A program made the position numbers and the translations under genes. A DNA stretch of 64,000 nucleotides from Paroedura picta. Taxonomy: Eukaryota; Chordata; Lepidosauria; Squamata; Gekkonidae. Below are positions 44,035 through 55,375 of this stretch, one piece after another. Location: NCBI RefSeq assembly GCF_049243985.1, contig NC_135374.1:107501641-107565640 (forward strand), read 5' to 3'. The notes below the pieces were generated by a model that saw nothing but the letters and a program-made list of their open reading frames with translations, ran no database searches and had not been told where the DNA came from. The number at the start of each line of letters is the position of its first letter. The stretch's first letter is position 1.

Positions 44035-44357
44035 GGCTCATTATGCACAGAGTGGTAGGTTCGCATTCGGGGTGGAATGGCGGCGGCTAAAATCACCAAT
44101 TATGCACGCTGCAGGTGGCAACCGGGCGCAGAGTTAACGTATGCCGCCGAAAAAGCCGCATTAGCGAGATGCAGAAGAAAGTGGAGCTTCCCGGGACCAG
44201 GGCACAACCAGAAGCAGCTCCGGAGTAGCCACATGCATAATCGGATACTCTGGGTTTTGCCGCCGTTGTGTTCCATCCCGTGTGTAAGCGGTTTGCTTCG
44301 CTTCTTCCTCCTCCACGTTCTCCATGCCGCCGTTTCAGCGGCTGTGCATAATAGGCC
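44035..44357. mobile_element. Harbinger-like MITE with 3-bp target duplication
   Basis: Ends GGCTCATTATGCACAG and, on the other strand, GGCCTATTATGCACAG (14 of 16 match), flanked by ACT at 44032-44034 and 44358-44360. An inner copy of ATTATGCAYG lies on each side (44099 and, inverted, 44233). CpG-rich and non-coding. The 3-bp duplication and GG-starting end fit PIF/Harbinger, and the end resembles that of the big element (GGCCATTTCGCACAG). Confidence 0.75.
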
Positions 44358-44360
44358 ACT

Positions 44361-44673
44361 AAGATATACAACGGTCCAATCCTACTGGGATATGGGATTT
44401 TTATAATTTTATTCTACTGCATGGAAGAGGGAGGGGTGAAAAAAGATCTACATTTATGGTTCCATGGTCTGCAGAAGGAGAAAGCCCATGCAGCCTTTTT
44501 AAAAGTAAAAAATAAATAAATAAAATAAAAATCAGGTTCTAAACTGGTACCACATCTCCATAGCAGACTCTGCGATGAGGTACTGTCTAGTTTGGCTGTG
44601 AGTGGAGATTTGAATTTGGGTATGCTTAATTGGAATCTCACATGCTAATCACCAGACCACACTTAAATGTCTC
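44361..44673. other. Non-coding spacer
   Basis: It holds a short AAATAAATAAAT run near 44510. No gene. Confidence 0.4.
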
Positions 44674-44681
44674 TATAGTTA

Positions 44682-44954
44682 AGAGCCTCTTGTGGCACAG
44701 AGTGGTAAGCGGCAGAAATGCCGTCTGAAGCTGTCTATCCATGAGGTTGGGAGTTCGATCCCAGCAGCCGACTTAGCCTTCCATCCTTTCGAGGTCGGTA
44801 AAATGAGTACCCAGCTTGCTGGGGAGTAAACGGTAATGACTGGGGAAGGGATGGCAAACCACCCCATATTGAGTCTGCCATGAAAACGCTAGAGGGCATC
44901 ACCCCAAGAGTCAGACATGACTCGGTGCTTGCACAGGGGATACCTTTACCTTTT
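44682..44954 (+). mobile_element. SINE family 2 with 8-bp target duplication
   Basis: AGAGCCTCTTGTGGCACAGA head to GGGGATACCTTTACC end. TATAGTTA at 44674-44681 and 44955-44962. Confidence 0.9.
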
Positions 44955-44962
44955 TATAGTTA

Positions 44963-45925
44963 TGTCACCCCCTACACATACATACACACAGTTAAGAAAA
45001 AGGAAATAATACCCTCTCTTTTCTGCATAAGCTGTCCCAACTATGATCAGAACTCTCCTTGTATCCCAGTCGCCAGGTCTGATAATAACAATAAAACTGT
45101 CCATTTTGCTTCTTTTCCCATGGATGTCATTTAAAATATTGATGTTCCAGAATGCCAGTTTTTAGGGCATGTACCAATCAGAAAGAAAAACAGGTGGCAC
45201 CTGGGTCAAAAGACCAGGCAAAATAAACTAAAGATCTCCCATGGAATTTTAATTATCAGCTAATAGTATATTCAACAACAACAAAAATGTAAAATGAGAG
45301 CTTTTTTTTTTACACCTTCTGTTTATGCCATTAAGTGCCATTAGCTTGAACGTAAATGACAGGCAATAAAACACAGAGGAGAGTTCACAGGCATACATAA
45401 TAGAGACAGCCTAAATGTTCGACTAGATTCAGGCCAACAAGAGGCCTTAGAGGCCAGCTTAGAAGCCAAAATTCTTTATAGTATGTAGGCCTACAAGAGT
45501 CTTCAGATAAGAAACCTGTTTTTTCATCTGCACTGAGCTTTTGCAGCTCATTGAGCATGGTTTTTACGAAAGCAATCTGTACTTTACCCTAATCTCCACT
45601 CTGATGCTGCTCATTTTTTCCCTCCAATTTGCACTGCTCAGAATTGACTTCGGAGTTATGCTATGTATTCCCCCAGCATATCAAAGAATGGATTTTCTAG
45701 GCTTCATTGGAGAAATGCAAGCCCATGGCACTCTCGGTTGCAGATGCACTGCTTATTTTCCCCTACCTACCAACTGCAGCTGCACCTCCAGCACTGACAA
45801 GTGCTGAGGTTTTTGCTGATTGGTTGGTGTGCAGCAGGAGTAGCCCCTTTCACTTCCAGTGCCACCATTTCAGTATGTGCTGCCCTACTGGGCCACACTT
45901 ACTTAGCTGGGTTTTGCCAAGGCAG
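44963..45925. other. Non-coding, nothing recognised
   Basis: AT-rich. 45330-45400 (AAGTGCCATTAGCTTGAACG, GACAGGCAATAAAA) looks unique. No gene. Confidence 0.4.
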
Positions 45926-46440
45926 GGGTGTAGAAGCTAGAAACTACTCTTGGAAGTTGAGAGCCAGACAGTTCACACAGTAGGTGGTGTGCGAAGCAAA
46001 GTCACGCAGGGCTGGGATCAAGAGCCAGAAGGAAACAGTCAAAGCCAAACTGTAGTCAAGACCTGGAGTCGTAGTTGGAAACCAAAGCTGAGGGTCTGGA
46101 GCTGGAAGCATAGTCAAGAGGCAGGCTAAGTTCAGGGAACCAGGAAGCGGTAGAGCAGAGCTTTGCCATGGCAGACCAGAACAAGGAGTAGTCATCTAGA
46201 GAAAAGGGCAGGTAAACGCACACGTTGCACCCATGAAGGACCTTGCTCAAGGCCCTTCTGAAATACAATCAAGCTGGGTAGGGCAGCCCTCAGCCAGCGT
46301 GCTTACAGCTGGTCCTAGTCCTTGTCAGAGGAAGGTGGAGCAGCTAGGCCCCATCTACCCTGACTGTGAGCTGACAGGCATGCCAATCACCTGACAGGTG
46401 TCAGAGAAGATCACCTCCTCCAACATTGCCATTTGGGGCT
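45926..46440. repeat. Unclassified dispersed repeat
   Basis: It has an internally repetitive texture: AGTCAAAGCCAAAC, AGTCAAGACCTGGAGTCGTA, GAAACCAAAGCTGAGG, AGTCAAGAGGCAGG. I recognise the style from other sauropsid sequence but cannot assign a superfamily. Confidence 0.35.
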
Positions 46441-46533
46441 TGTTGGGGCCTTAGCCTGGGGCATTGATGCTGCTCCCTCATGAATCTTCAGGCTTGGTGG
46501 GCACCTTGTTCCATAATAGGGCTGTTCCATAAA

Positions 46534-46601
46534 ATGCTGGCAGGGGTTCGTGGGAATTGTAGTCCATGGACATCTGGAGGACCACAGGTTGACTATCCCT
46601 G
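46534..46601. mobile_element. hAT-like palindromic MITE, right half
   Basis: ATGCTGGCAGGGGTTCGTGG through the inverted TATCCCTG end. Family of 63434. Confidence 0.7.
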
Positions 46602-47849
46602 CTCTAGGAGATCAAGCAGTTCCTGGTCTGTGGCAAATGGGTCTCCTGGTGCCCCCGGGAGACCCTCTGCCTCCATAATGCCCCCTGGTGCCAGAATGGA
46701 GCATGTGGGCACGACACAGTGCTGACTTCATTTTATCTAAACTTTTGTGCCGTAGAAGTATTTCTCCTGCTTTAACAGCCCTCTGAAGTAATGCAATAAG
46801 CACTCATATAAGAAAAAGTTAAAGATGAACCTGTGGTTGCCTTCAGCTGCCGTCCCTTCTCCCAGTCTGCTGCACATGTTTCATGGGTGGGGATGTTTGC
46901 AAAAAGGCAGTGAACACTGTGAATACGGCCCACAGGCAATGAACTTCAACACAGCTAAAATAGTGCAGTTAGTAAAGTACGTGCCTTGATATCACAACTT
47001 TATGAGCAAGGCTGGCTGTGGGTCTTCAAAATTTTTTAAATGGTCAAATGTTTAAAATTGTGCATTTTAAAAACATGAGCCATTCAAAAGCAGAAAATAA
47101 AAATTTATCTCGATCTTCATTGATTTCATATTGTAGCATCACAGCTTGGTCTCCAGGAGGTATTCACAAGGGAGATGAAGTCTACAAAAAATAACCAGAA
47201 CTTGGATGCATTGGAAGACAGAATTCTTGACATATTAATCATCCATAAATAGGTACTGAAAAATAACATACTTGAAGGAATATGCAGAGGAATCGAGTGT
47301 GCATTGCACAGCTCCTGAGGAGTGGTGTGGGTGTGCAGCATTTCTAAGCACACTGCAAACCTACAAGGCTGCTGGGAGGCTGTAGCCCTTCTCTCCAAGG
47401 AAGACTGTCATGGAATGGAGAATACCAGCCAAGCCCTAGCCACTGGCCAGAGAAGAAGCCCCTGCTAATAGAAAAAAACTCTGCTCCCATCCCCCAGAGG
47501 GCCTCTTGATGGGGGGGGGGAGCCATAGGGTAGTCAAACTAGTAGCATAGGGTTGGGTAACTTTTTCTTCCACTGAAAAATCTCTGCATGCTGTACAATA
47601 CCCTAAAGGCATTAAAAAGATAAACTTATCATTTTTTGTTGAATAATATTGTCTGATATTTGCTGGACAAAAAAGCTGAGTGTACATGTTCTTCTCTTTC
47701 CTACACAACCCCCTTCATGTCATTTGTGTGACATCTGTTTATAGCCACCTGCTCTTCCATTCATACCATGTTAGGCTACAAACACCCAAAATAACTACAC
47801 TCCAAATCTGATTTTTCAACTCTGAACCAAACAATTCTGTCTTACATGT
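46602..47849. other. Non-coding, nothing recognised
   Basis: AT-rich sequence with a G-run at 47511. No gene. Confidence 0.5.
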
Positions 47850-47929
47850 GGAAGGAAGGAAGGAAGGAAGGAAGGAAGGAAGGAAGGAAGGAAGGAAGGA
47901 AGGAAGGAAGGAAGGAAGGAAGGAAGGAA
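47850..47929. repeat. (GGAA)n microsatellite
   Basis: About 80 bp of GGAA, purine-only. Confidence 0.98.
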
Positions 47930-49140
47930 AACACTCAGCTTTGGTTATAATCTACAGTATGGGAATCAGCTGCATAATCTACAAAAAAATAGGACATTGT
48001 TTTGCCCAATGCTTTGTTTTATCATGTGCATTATCTTTTCACTCTCTCAGAGACTCCTTTGGGCAATGAAAAGTAGGGTAGAAAAAACAACCTTCTTCAT
48101 AGATGGATTCCTTGATGGACCAAGTGTCTGAATCAGCTTCATGTGTATATTCATGTGTGTCCTCATGTTCAAAAGACAGGCTGGGGTGCCTATACTTGCA
48201 TGGAGATGTATTTTCCTCAAGCTGCTGGAAGAGGAAGGATGGGACATCTTTCTTGGAATAAAAGCGCAGCTGCAGAACAATAGCTGCGAAATCTACCACT
48301 CCTTGTTCCATTGTCCTACAGTAAGTGGAGAAACCACTTGGATTGGCTATCAGTTCTAGACCACAATGCACTGCTCTAGTTAAATTATCCCAAGAAAACG
48401 TCACTTTCAGAGGAGCTTAAATGACATATTTTATTAGCAACATTTCCACAAAATGACTTAACAAACAATATAAATCACGTTAGGTCATTGTAATTACAAC
48501 CATATCCCCTCCCCCCTTTGTCATGATCTGAAGGCACAGTATGAAAAAAGGAAGTGCATTCAGCAATCCAGAGACAGAAACCAATATTGAGCTGTAATTG
48601 AAAAAGATGTGTTGCTTAGAAACTGCTGAGGATATGGTTTTGCGTCCACTGAAGAGAAATGCAAAACAGTTATTAAAAGAATAAGATTAAAAAAAAAAAG
48701 TTTTCCCCTTCCTTGGTGCAATTGATGATAGTTTCAGGAAACAAAGATAGAAAAATTTACATTTTGTACCTCTGCTTAGGGTAGCTCAACAAGCCCACCA
48801 TCTGAAGTTCATATGTATACTGAGGTTAGCTAGATGATTTGGGGCCAATTAAATGGACCTCCTATGTTCTGGGCATATCTACTGTTAACTTTGAACTAAA
48901 GAAAATAATTTTTTTCTAGCTGCTGGTTACTAAAATGGGTCTGTCTGTAATGACAGAAGACATCCATTAACAACCAGTTGCTAAAACAGAATACAATGGG
49001 AGTTTGAAAATGACCTATATGTGCACAGAGTTCAGTAAAACCTTACATGGAGCACGACAGATCTCCCTTCCTCCCTTGAGATGGGCTGAATATGTCACCT
49101 TCTCCAAACCATGATAGTTCCTTGAATAAGAAGACCATAG
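47930..49140. other. Non-coding, nothing recognised
   Basis: The minus-strand frame 48404-48039 (121 aa) has no recognisable domain or splice context. I do not call it a gene. Confidence 0.45.
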
Positions 49141-49400
49141 AGCTATCAGGAGACCGTTTATTAACTATTAGCTGTCATTGATAAAACATCATCCTTGCAT
49201 TTATGGCTATTAGCCTTACAAAGGGAGTATCCGCCAGCAGCCATAGCGATGTAATTACTTTCCCTCCACTGTCGTTTCTGTGCAAAACTGCCCAATGAAT
49301 CTGTCTGTGAGCAGAGAGGTTTCTCTCTCTGACCTCTGAAGATGACAATTCAGAACTCTCAGAGGCATGCACTGGACTTCATCTTGGGTTTTGGGGGGAT
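49140..49400. promoter_or_regulatory. Candidate conserved non-coding block
   Basis: Repeat-free, complex sequence with TTATTAACTATTAGCTGTCA, GATGTAATTACTTTCC and GGCTATTAGCC. It has the look of a deeply conserved developmental element. Inference only. Confidence 0.3.
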
Positions 49401-49592
49401 TTTTGTTGTTGTTGTTGTTGCTTGTTACAGTCAACAGCTGATATAAGCTTCAGAATGTCCTTGAAAAGCGAGCCTGGAGGGGGGAGGGGAGTTACAGGCT
49501 ACCAAAAGATTAACAGGAAAAAAATTAAGCATTAACATACAAACCTTGCAAATTCCAGGATACAAAACATTCAGAGTTAAACATTAGACTAG

Positions 49593-50182
49593 GGTGTAAA
49601 CTGCACTGAGCTTTTATTCCAACCCGAGATCAATTCAGTCCCTGCCCTCTACACAGAATGTGATTTCCGTTTGGATTTGGGGCGATTTTAATTTTCCTTC
49701 TGCAGCAAGAAGGATTGATACGGAGTGACCCTACCTTTATTGTGGGATATCTCAGACTGCTGCTAATCCTGAATATATTCAGAAAATCGCATTGTTTTGA
49801 ATCTGGGCTCTCCTCCGTAGTAGAGGACCCGTGATTGGCTACAGGTGGTCATGTGACAAGCCTGCCTCAAAGGAGAAGCCCCTAATTTCTCTCAACTTCT
49901 GTCGGCCTTGGATTTTTTTTGTGCCTTCTTCGTCCCCCCCCTTCAAGAAAAGAAAGGATTTTTTTCCTCCCTCCTCTGACTTCTTGGATCCTCTCCCCCC
50001 TTCAAGAAAACAGAGAAAGAGTCTCCATTTGCCCCCCCCCCTCTTCTGAGCCTCCCTAACCACATGCAGAAGACTTTCCTGTTTCAATGGGGAGCGGGGG
50101 GGAAGAGGAAGACCCGAGTTCAAAGCGATCTGAATTCAACAGGATTGACAATGGAATAAAAAAAGTAAGTGCAGACTCTGCC
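49593..50182. mobile_element. Harbinger-type MITE with TAG target duplication
   Basis: Ends GGTGTAAACTGCAC and, on the other strand, GGCAGAGTCTGCAC. Shared continuation: CTGAGCTTTTATTCC vs TTACTTTTTTTATTCC. Flanked by TAG at 49590-49592 and 50183-50185. Non-coding and pyrimidine-rich in the middle. The 3-bp duplication suggests PIF/Harbinger. Related single ends lie at 36065 and 61490. Confidence 0.6.
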
Positions 50183-50185
50183 TAG

Positions 50186-50885
50186 TTCTGGCTAAGAACT
50201 GGAAATCACAGGAGATCCCAACTATTGACTTATGGTTGGATAAACTTGCTGAATTAGTGAAAATGGCAAAGCTTACTTCTATAGTCAACAAAAGACCAAG
50301 GGAAGAATTCCAGGAGCAGTGGAGTTTTTACTTGGACTATCGTGCCAAATGAAGCTTGGAGCAAGCAGAGAAAAGGGACTACGGGAGGTTGAGGAATGGG
50401 AGTATGCTGTAACCAAAATATATTCCTTTTCTGTACATCTTTATAAAACTAAAAAAATTCTATTAAAAAATGAGTTAAACATTAGCATGTAAGAAGAGTA
50501 TTTCTGTCTATCATTCACAACTGAACATCATCTACATATATTCAATCAGAACATATATTCAATCAACATTTCCTGACTACACCAGCTAAAACCATTCTCT
50601 CTAAGCTGATTCCATAGGAAATGATTCATTCCAGTAATTAATAAAAGGACTCCATCATTGAACAAAAAATAACTGCTTCTGAGTACAGCTTTTATCCATG
50701 ATCACTATAAGGTAGGTTTCCCATAAGCGTATTTCACAAGTTGGCAATGTACACAGCTTCTGTTTTTTAGCTATTCTGGCCACTACAAATAATTGCAGAA
50801 CCAAGTAACACAGGTTCTTTGGGAAATATTCAACATTAACACCCATCAGGTAAAACAAATGTGAAAGCTTTATATCTTCCCTTCT
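50186..50885. other. AT-rich non-coding, nothing recognised
   Basis: No coding or named repeat signal. Confidence 0.5.
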
Positions 50886-50950
50886 ATTATTATTAATTAT
50901 TTAATTTATATACCACCCTTCCATGCTAGCTCAGGGCAGGATACATCAGG
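50886..50950 (-). mobile_element. LINE 3' tail (L2 type)
   Basis: Minus strand: CCTGCCCTGAGCTAGCATGG, then AAGGGTGGTATATAAATTAA, then (TAA)n. Confidence 0.65.
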
Positions 50951-52418
50951 AAAATAACAAGCCAATAAATTAGTTAGCATTAAAACACTGAAAACCATTA
51001 AAATTACATCTCATCATTAAATGTCCATTCAGCACTGTAGTTGGTGCAGTCACCATTATTTCTGACCCAGGAACATATTTGATATTCTCCATGGAGGTTT
51101 CTATTGATGGTGGGGGGGGGGTGTTGATGCTGTTGAATCATTGGTCCCAACCAAAAGCTTGGTGGAAGAGCACCATCTTGCAGGGCCTGTGGATCCATTT
51201 CATGCTCTCTCTTATTCCCTAGTGGATTGTGCCCCAAACTCCTTTGTAATTCTGCACTCACATCACATAGATAAATATGAATCTTTGTATTTTCCATCTC
51301 TCCAACTTATCTGTGAAATACTTAGGATCATTTTTTATAACCTGCTTCACATACAATTGTGACGGGTTGCACTTTTTAAAAACTTGGAAGTGCTGTACAA
51401 AAATTAACCCTGTGGAGGGCCTTGAATAACAGGCTGCTCCAAGCAATCTGATTGGTTAGCATCGGTTGAGCAGAAACAGATTTTAGAACGGAATGCTGAG
51501 GAGGGATATTCATTCTATTCCAGTGTTATTTCAAAGTTAGCAAGGATGGGTAGTTAGATGAAGACCCGCATTTTGGCCAAAAAAAGGGAATAGATCTTCT
51601 AAAGAGAGAAGAAAATTCCTTACCAAGTCAAACAGGGAATGGGTTCGGAAGAGTGCACAGATCCCTGGTCTTGTGTGGTTAGAAATTGCCCTTAAGAATC
51701 AGTGGAAAACTCAAGAGGAGTACAGATGTTTGAAAAAAGGTGTTTGGGTCCTAGAACAAGTATACCAGCTTTCTGGAAATCAAAAGAGTCAGATAATTCT
51801 CAAAGAAAGTGTACCTGAGTATTTAGGAAAACATAGGAACAAAAGCCTCTCAACATAAAGATTTAAGTCACTGTGAATAGTTCAGAAAAATAGGAACATT
51901 AGCTTACTGGGATACATCATGGTGCTTTTAATGGCCAATCTGCCCCTGCCTGTGAGGTAAATTAAGCTAAGGATTTGTAAAGGGTCCAAGATCACCCAAT
52001 GAGTTGCCACAGCAGAAAGGGAATTAAAAGTCTTAGTCTGAAACTGTAACTACTGCAACACACTGGCTGTTGTATGATGACCGCTGTTGAACAGGCCTGG
52101 GTGAGTCATGGAGGTCACATGATAACAAGTTGCCTGGGAATTGCTGCTAGACCAGGATGCATTGAATTCCCCCTCAAAGGTCAACACAGCCTGGAAGGGA
52201 CCTTGACCACTTCCCTCTGCTTTGTTTAACTGACAGAAACAAGTCCTAGAGTGCTTGCTATCATTGCCTAGCAACAATAACTGAAAGCAGTATTTCTTAT
52301 AGCTACAGACTCTCCCTCTATCATTAAAAAAAATGATTTCTTTTTAAAATTTCAGAATTTTATGTGAAACTGGGGCATTTTTCAGGTTTGTATAGAGATT
52401 GGCCTTGTCTGTTCAGTT
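50951..52418. other. Mostly unique non-coding DNA with an old SINE-like piece
   Basis: 51950-52075 (CCTGTGAGGTAAATTAAGC...GGGTCCAAGATCACCC...CAACACACTGGCT) resembles an inverted, very old tRNA-headed SINE (MIR/CORE-like or family 1). The rest shows nothing I can name. Confidence 0.4.
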
Positions 52419-52426
52419 CTCTAGTC

Positions 52427-52771
52427 CAGCATTTCTGAACTTTATTATTTACCACTGAGTCCCCCTTGAAACTTTCTTTGGGCTTCAAGAAACCCCAGAA
52501 GTGATATGATACTGCTGAATATGGCTGGGAAGCATAGCTGTGTATACAGCCACCGGGGCCTCCTCCCCTTCCCACCCCCTCCAGGCCCATCATAGTCCAT
52601 TTTGGGAGGGGGTGGTCAGTTGACATGACCATATATGGTCATATCACCCAATCAATGTTTAACAAATTTAAAAATATATTGACAATTAATTGATTCCCAC
52701 CCATTCGGGAAACCATTCCAGAGCCATCAAGAATTCCCAGGGTTCCACGAAACCCTCCTTGAGAGAGTCAG
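52427..52771. mobile_element. hAT-like MITE (family of 12423), complete
   Basis: Same orientation as 18164. Ends CAGCATTTCTGAAC and, inverted, CTGACTCTCTCAAGG. Flanks CTCTAGTC (52419-52426) and CTCAAGAC (52772-52779), 6 of 8 matching. Confidence 0.75.
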
Positions 52772-52779
52772 CTCAAGAC

Positions 52780-53275
52780 TCTGGGTTTAACTCAGATTTG
52801 GCTGGGTTAATGATCTCACATCCTTCCTTTTGAAACATCCTTTTTTCCAATATTACTGTGGTAGCCAAAGCAACTGAACTGGATGAATCCCCTTGCCTCT
52901 CCCATGGCAAAGCAACAACATTATAATGGTAAAATGTATTCCCAGATACTGACCTTTAAATACAATGAAATCGTATTGGATATAGATGACTGCGAGATGT
53001 CATGAAATTGGAATATTTTTTTAGAAATAAAAAGACTTTAAAAAGAGGACAACAACAAATAGCACATGTCAAATTTCTGAAAGGGATGAGAGCAAGCTTA
53101 TAATTCCATTTCCAGATAATCCATTCATATGACAGATGCCCTTTCCCTGTGATATGTTCTTGGAGTGAAGATCGAAGGAATAGACATGAGAAGTTTGCTG
53201 GTATTCAGCTACATAATGAAACCAACAGACTTGCAAGAATAACAGCATAAGCCTTGTGTGTGGAAGGAGCTATTC
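52780..53275. other. Non-coding, nothing recognised
   Basis: AT-rich spacer. Confidence 0.4.
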
Positions 53276-53720
53276 TCACACACATGCATTATGCATAATG
53301 GGCTTTTCCCCAGTTATTAATTAGATCAGCCGTACAGAGCGAAGCACCCTCTGTTTCCTTCCTCGGCAACTTCGACACTTCCCGAAGTGACACTAACTGC
53401 TGTTGGAGGAGCATTTCGAGCAGTTAATATTCTGCGACTCAGATCAATCAGCATTTCTTCTCCGCTGTCCGTCAGGAACATTTGCCCTGCAGTTCTTCAG
53501 GCAAAGGGCAACAGCTGTAAATTTTACACAGAACATGCTGAATGGGCTCGTTTCTTGAAAACCGATGTACACACAAACAAATCCCCTGTTAGACGAAATC
53601 AAGATTCTGACAGAGAAAGCACCCTGCAGGGTTTGTTCATTTGTTCTCTTCATCCATTGCTAAACTGAACTAGTTTTCCTTTTGCTTGCAGCTGATAATT
53701 TGCACTTATAGACTTGCATA
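53276..53720. promoter_or_regulatory. Candidate conserved non-coding block
   Basis: About 440 bp of complex, repeat-free sequence with CATTATGCATAATG (POU/octamer-like palindrome), CAGTTATTAATTAGATCA (homeodomain cores) and TCAGATCAATCAG. It also carries a 93-aa open frame of no known family. Possible enhancer; no direct proof. Confidence 0.35.
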
Positions 53721-54051
53721 AATACTCCTGGGTCACTCAGTCCAGGAACAAACCGAATAATTCCTGGAAACTGACTGCAGCCCCAACCTACTTACAAAGA
53801 AACCCCTGTGGATTCTACAGCTCCCACAAATACTTGCAGTTCTTTCTACAACATCTGAGTCGAGTTGTGGTGCTTGTTGCGGGGAGCAGAAGGAGTTTAG
53901 CAAGTCAAGATGACCTTGAAACTCATATTGATTGATTGGTTGGTGTCTGTCATGTGACCCATCTCTTTCCGCCTGGCTTTGTAATCCTGCCAGGATATGG
54001 TGTTCCAGGCAAAGTGAGACTGAGGCAACGGGATGCTGAAGCAGGCCTACT

Positions 54052-54258
54052 TTATGTTTGATTCCCCGTCCCTCCACATGCAGCCAGCTGGGTGACCTTG
54101 GGCTAGTCACAGGCCTGTTAGTGCTATTCTTACACAGCAGTCCTGTCAGAGCCCTCTCAACCCCACCTACCTCACTGGATGTCTGTTGTGGGGAGAGGAA
54201 GGGAAGGCAACGCTAAGCCACGAAAAACGGGGTACGAAAGCCAACCCGTTTTCTTCTA
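54052..54258 (+). mobile_element. SINE family 1, partial
   Basis: Plus strand: TTGATTCCCCGTCCCTCCAC, GTGACCTTGGGCTAGTCACA, then a diverged end. Confidence 0.8.
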
Positions 54259-55375
54259 ATATGATTCATGCAGGACAGAAATCTGTCCATTTCCGATCAC
54301 ATGGAGTTAAGTGTAACCTTCAGCCTTCACAAACCTATTCCCAGTGCCTTCTCGTCTTCACAGTGACCTGAAAATAATGATGTAAGCTCAGGTCCTCACT
54401 TCTGCACAGGAATCCCACACTTTTCAGCATAACCTCTCCCTGATGAGAAGCATTAAAAAAAAAAAAAAAAGCACTGCCAGCCGTTTTGCTGAGTACAACA
54501 TACACCAAAATACCTTTTCTTTTACCCTACCACAATATTAAATTCATCACTGTACCTTGGGGTCTGGTGCCTAAGCCTAAATAAGCCCAGCTAGGTGGCT
54601 ACATCTAAAGAAGAATGCAACAGCTTCAGGTGAATTTCTACACTGAAGCCCTGATCTTTTCCCTTTGCTGAGAGCCAAGGGGCTCTGTTCACAGTCTCTG
54701 CTGGTTCTGGCTCAACTTTATTCTTGGATCAGAAGAACTGGATCAGAGGAGAAGGGGAGAGGAAGCCAAGCCTGAAGGCACCTTTTCATGCACCCCCCCC
54801 CAAAAAAAGCCCCGCCTTGTCCTCTCAGCAGTCCTGCTGCACCCCGTTATCCAGCCCACTGCAAACTAAATGGCTAAGAAAAGGATATCAGGCACAGGCT
54901 TTTCTTTCTTTTGTGTTCAGTGCATGGGAGCCGGGGGTGTCCCCGTTGGCCCCTGTCAGAAGTGAAAGATCATTGTTACCGTCTTTACATCTGCTGTTGC
55001 AAACGGGAGGCACGTAGCCTTGCCTGGCAGAGTTCTTGGGTTTGCCTTGAGGATGGAAACAGAGAAGTTGTCAGCCAACAATCTTTAAAAGTGCTGCCCC
55101 CCCCCCCATTCCTCAGCCTGTCAACCTTTCATAGCTTTTATGCAAGCACCAGTCTGGGGCTCTTGTGTTTGCTGCAAAAATGAAGAGCTAGATTGGACAG
55201 CTGTCCTAGATTATACGTATCTCCAGTTGATGGCGGTTTATTCCAAGTATTAATCAAAACATTTAAGTCTGATTTTCTCTGGGGAGTAAATATCTTATTG
55301 CTCCCCACCTACCCACCCCGGCTATTGTTTCAGCCAGATAAAGATTGCGGAAATATTTCAACTATATCTAAAAGT
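54259..55375. other. Non-coding, nothing recognised
   Basis: A-run at 54453 and C-runs at 54790 and 55098. No gene. Confidence 0.45.

Noticed and set aside
47848-48069. EGRKEGRKEGRK frame
   Set aside because: Translation of the (GGAA)n microsatellite.
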